Source: Paenibacillus sp. FSL W8-0426 (GTDB lineage: Bacteria > Bacillota > Bacilli > Paenibacillales > Paenibacillaceae). Taken from it: a stretch of DNA of 64,000 nt. Made by a program: the position numbers and the translations under genes. Below the pieces are notes generated by a model. It was given only the letters and a program-made list of their open reading frames with translations, ran no database searches and was not told the DNA's origin. The stretch is taken from contig NZ_CP150203.1 in assembly GCF_037969725.1 (NCBI RefSeq), positions 1,566,001 to 1,630,000 of the forward strand. Reading direction: 5' to 3'. Below are positions 62,801-64,000 of the stretch, piece after piece (the first letter of the stretch is position 1; each line of letters starts with the position of its first letter).

Positions 62801-63523
62801 AGTTCGACCAATACAAGCAGTTCAACCAATACAAGCACTTCAATCGATACGAGCACTCCGGCTAAATCGGACCCTTCAACGCCTCCAGCTCAGGAGACCA
62901 AGCATTTTCACGCTCTTGTTGAAACCGATCGCCTCATAGCTTTTATACAAGATGCATTGGCCGGTAACTCTGTAACGTTCCAGGATGTGGCGTCCCATTG
63001 GGCTTCCAAAGATATTTTATCCGCTGCCAAGATAGGAATAATCAATGGCTACCCAGACGGCAGATTCAGACCGGATGCTTCTATTACGAGAGCAGAGTTC
63101 AGCACACTTCTTGTTAAAGCATTTGCCCTACGTTCAGGAAGCGGAACGATTGAGTTACGGGATATTCAGACCTCCTGGGCGCGAGAATCTATAGAAATTC
63201 TTGCTTCCAATGGAGTTATCAACGGGTACTCTGACGGAACGTTCCGTGCTGATCAGAGGATTACACGAGCCGAGATGGTTGCTATGATTTCGAAAATTCT
63301 GATTTTTCAGGATAGTCCATCTGGCGATGCCCCAACATTCGTTGATGTAGCACCCAAGCATTGGGCGAAGGAGATCATAGAAGCGGCTGCAAGGGCTGGA
63401 TTACTCGAGGGCAAGAGCCAAAATAGGTTTGAACCGGACGCCAACCTCACGAGGGCGGAAGCGTTAACGGTGATCATGCGCATGCTGAGAGAGAATCCAA
63501 CGATAGATCAATTGCTGGGTTAA
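59888..63523 (+). CDS. S-layer-anchored repeat protein (three SLH domains)
   Basis: A 1211-residue secreted protein. A signal peptide ends near FAA (residue 33). Six ~140-residue beta-rich repeats follow as three A-B pairs: A units start GSASFVAGDNAPSTP and B units start GGSTNYISG, and both end in a Val-rich FTVTDGVN or ISYAVSDGTK strand. Next come a BIG2-like domain (~875-960), a Ser/Thr-rich linker, and three SLH domains (~1030-1211; INGYPDGRFRPDASITRAEF, INGYSDGTFRADQRITRAEM, LEGKSQNRFEPDANLTRAEA) that bind the pyruvylated cell-wall polymer. It is a surface protein, probably adhesive. Neighbouring A-B pairs are nearly identical in DNA, so repeat number can vary by recombination. Confidence 0.85.
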   Translation: MKNVIRKLMVLLTIALTFQTGLGNYMTPTTFAATGPVLTVTGGSASFVAGDNAPSTPIAIDSGVTITADSSTTLASATVAITGNFYAREDVLIFINDGLIKGNITASYDASTGVLTLTSSGGTATLEQWQAALRSITYTNTAITPNTATRTVSFTVTDGVNTSSTATRTVTVTETDQTPIVTTNGGSTNYISGTSTSVAIDGGLTVSDLDNATLSSATVSITSHFDAGKDVLDYTNDGTIMGNITASYNLSTGVMTLISSGATATLAQWQSALRGISFSSTSATPGQRIISYAVSDGTKTSAAATHTMEVTVITPLSLTTSSGSASFVAGDNAPSTPVIIDSGITVSADSSITLASATVAITGNFHAGEDVLSFINDGRTKGNITASYNASTGVLTLTSAGGTATLAQWQAALRSITYTDTAITPNTATRTVSFTVTDGVNMSNTATRTVMVTDTDQTPMVTTSGGSTNYISGTSTSVAIDGGLTVSDLDNATLASATVSITSHFDAGKDVLDYINDGTTMGNITASYNASTGVMTLISSGATATLAQWQSALRGISFSSTSATPGQRNISYIVSDGTKTSAAAIHAVEVTVIMVPNLTTSSGSASFVAGDNAPSTPVVIDSGIMVTADSSTTLPSATVAITGNFHAGEDVLSFINDERTMGNITANYDASTGVLTLTSAGESATLEEWQAALRAIAYTDKAITPNTTRRTVSFTVTDGVNVSNTATRIVTVAATNQTPIVTTSGGSTNYISGNSTASTPVAIDGGLTVSDLDNETLASATVSITSHFDAGKDVLAYINDGKTMGNITATYDALMGMLTLTSAGGTATLAQWQSALQAVTYNNTSVSPNTATRTISFTVSDGTKVSSIAMKSVTLQALSSLRATPNTLSVLTGQTASVAVTAIFSDQAHIDVTSSVTWTVRNPSIANVISGRVTGKATGSTVVSAVYGAQSVDINVTVTGAPVSGPESSTSSSTNTSSSTNTSTSIDTSTPAKSDPSTPPAQETKHFHALVETDRLIAFIQDALAGNSVTFQDVASHWASKDILSAAKIGIINGYPDGRFRPDASITRAEFSTLLVKAFALRSGSGTIELRDIQTSWARESIEILASNGVINGYSDGTFRADQRITRAEMVAMISKILIFQDSPSGDAPTFVDVAPKHWAKEIIEAAARAGLLEGKSQNRFEPDANLTRAEALTVIMRMLRENPTIDQLLG

Positions 63524-63575
63524 CCATGAAATAGCTCATAGCTTCTAAGCTGAGTAGAGGTAAGGAATAGATTTG

Positions 63576-63628
63576 TCCCCCCTTGTTGTAACAGGTGTAT
63601 AGCTAAAACCTGCTATAGTGAGGGGGGA
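63576..63628 (+). terminator. Long hairpin after the SLH gene
   Basis: CCCCCCTTG and TGAGGGGGG close a long stem with ACAGGTGTATAGC and GCTATAG-type inner pairing. There is no long T-run, but the next conserved hairpin with Ts follows 25 bases later. Confidence 0.55.
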
Positions 63629-63649
63629 TACCTATTTAAAATTGGTTTG

Positions 63650-63690
63650 TTCGACTCCCTATGGGATGAAAAAGAGCTTTCCTTTTTTGT
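63650..63690 (+). terminator. Conserved terminator-like hairpin heading integrase module D (reduced)
   Basis: ACTCCCTATGGGATGAA followed by AGCTTTCCTTTTTTG matches the inner stem and T-run of the hairpins at 3255 and 45411. The left outer arm is diverged. Confidence 0.5.
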
Positions 63691-63694
63691 TTTG

Positions 63695-63745
63695 GAATCA
63701 CATATATTCGACGTGTTCAAAGTCCATTGGGATCATATAGGCATT
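63695..63745 (+). pseudogene. Tyrosine recombinase remnant D
   Basis: ATATTCGACGTGTTCAAAGT followed by CCATTGGGATCATATAGG corresponds to the last ~15 codons of the integrase (IQRVQSPLDR region). The catalytic part is completely deleted. Confidence 0.6.
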
Positions 63746-63791
63746 GGAAAATGAGCATCTGATATATTTCCCTTTTTCACCAAATTTTTCT

Positions 63792-63886
63792 TCGCAAATA
63801 TCGCCCCATAGGTTATCATATACGTAGTTCAGATTATAAGGCAGAATGTGTTGTATTTACGAAGTACATAGATTAGATGTTATGTG
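63792..63886 (+). other. attI-like recombination site D
   Basis: CGCAAATATCGCCCCATAGG, TTATCATATACGTAGTTCAG, then TTTACGAAGTACATAGATTA and GATGTTATGTGAAATC. It ends at the same GTTAT as the other three. Confidence 0.6.
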
Positions 63887-63929
63887 AAATCATCTCATAG
63901 AAAAGCATTTTACCAAAGGGAGATCAAAA

Positions 63930-64000
63930 ATGAATTCTGAAAATTTTTCATGGACAGAAGTCTACTCGTCTTGGAAATATTTTGTTGAAAATTATAGCTG
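63930..64000 (+). CDS. Start of an unidentified gene (partial, runs off the right edge)
   Basis: The ATG follows AAAGGGAGATCAAAA. The 23 visible codons read MNSENFSWTEVYSSWKYFVE and on. It lies directly after attI-like site D, the first-cassette position. Such W-rich starts occur in McrB-type restriction proteins, but the piece is too short to call. Confidence 0.55.
   Translation, partial: MNSENFSWTEVYSSWKYFVENYS

Overview
The window looks like chromosome of a Paenibacillus-type Gram-positive bacterium. The reasons are strong GGAGG-type ribosome sites, TTG starts, membrane-anchored AraC regulators next to LplB/YtcP-type sugar transporters, a huge secreted beta-helix protein with a C-terminal FIMAH-like domain, and an S-layer (SLH) protein. 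No rRNA, tRNA or CRISPR array was seen.

Layout. 1-3.2 kb: the 3' end of recQ and a B12-binding radical SAM protein. 3.2-6.6 kb: a worn-down cassette array headed by an integrase remnant. 6.7-10.4 kb: a Fur-box-led siderophore locus (FeuA-like lipoprotein, FhuF-like reductase, Btr-like AraC regulator). 10.7-34.5 kb: a polysaccharide-use locus. It has three AraC regulators, a solute-binding lipoprotein with two permeases, a 1504-residue beta-helix protein, an alginate-lyase-like protein, a GH2 enzyme, a GHL6/beta-galactosidase-trimerization-type protein, a serine hydrolase, a polysaccharide deacetylase and a GH88 unsaturated glucuronyl hydrolase. Lyase plus GH88 implies a uronic-acid-containing glycan is cut by elimination and the unsaturated ends are then removed.

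34.8-55.8 kb is the unusual part. It is a long run of short, unrelated, AT-rich genes, nearly all on the + strand, separated by 100-170 bp imperfect palindromes. Most palindromes have a left arm like TAACATAATATTCACG and a right arm like CGTGAATACAGGAACGTTA, with small hairpins between. These have the layout of integron attC recombination sites. Cargo includes HEPN-type proteins, a CdiI-type immunity protein, DinB, nucleotidyltransferases, DUF1643, DUF3024, a peptidase E and beta-lactamase-fold proteins. Four copies of a second element (3.2, 45.4, 53.3 and 63.6 kb) carry a decayed tyrosine recombinase resembling integron integrases, then a conserved stretch of about 95 bp ending in GATGTTAT. 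Similarity between copies stops at GTTAT and a different gene follows each, as expected of an attI site with cassettes inserted at the GTT core. I read the region as an integron-like cassette system in a Bacillota genome. All four integrases here are broken, so any activity must come from a copy elsewhere. A nucleotidyltransferase cassette present twice, with the left edge of homology at the core, is the best evidence of cassette movement or copying.

55.9-63.5 kb: ordinary genes (histidine phosphatase, chloramphenicol phosphotransferase-like kinase, hypotheticals), a fragment of the Btr-like regulator, and an SLH protein with highly repetitive DNA. A fourth integrase/attI-like element and the start of another gene close the window. 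A separate ~190-230 bp structured repeat with terminal inverted repeats occurs four times, mainly next to cassettes.
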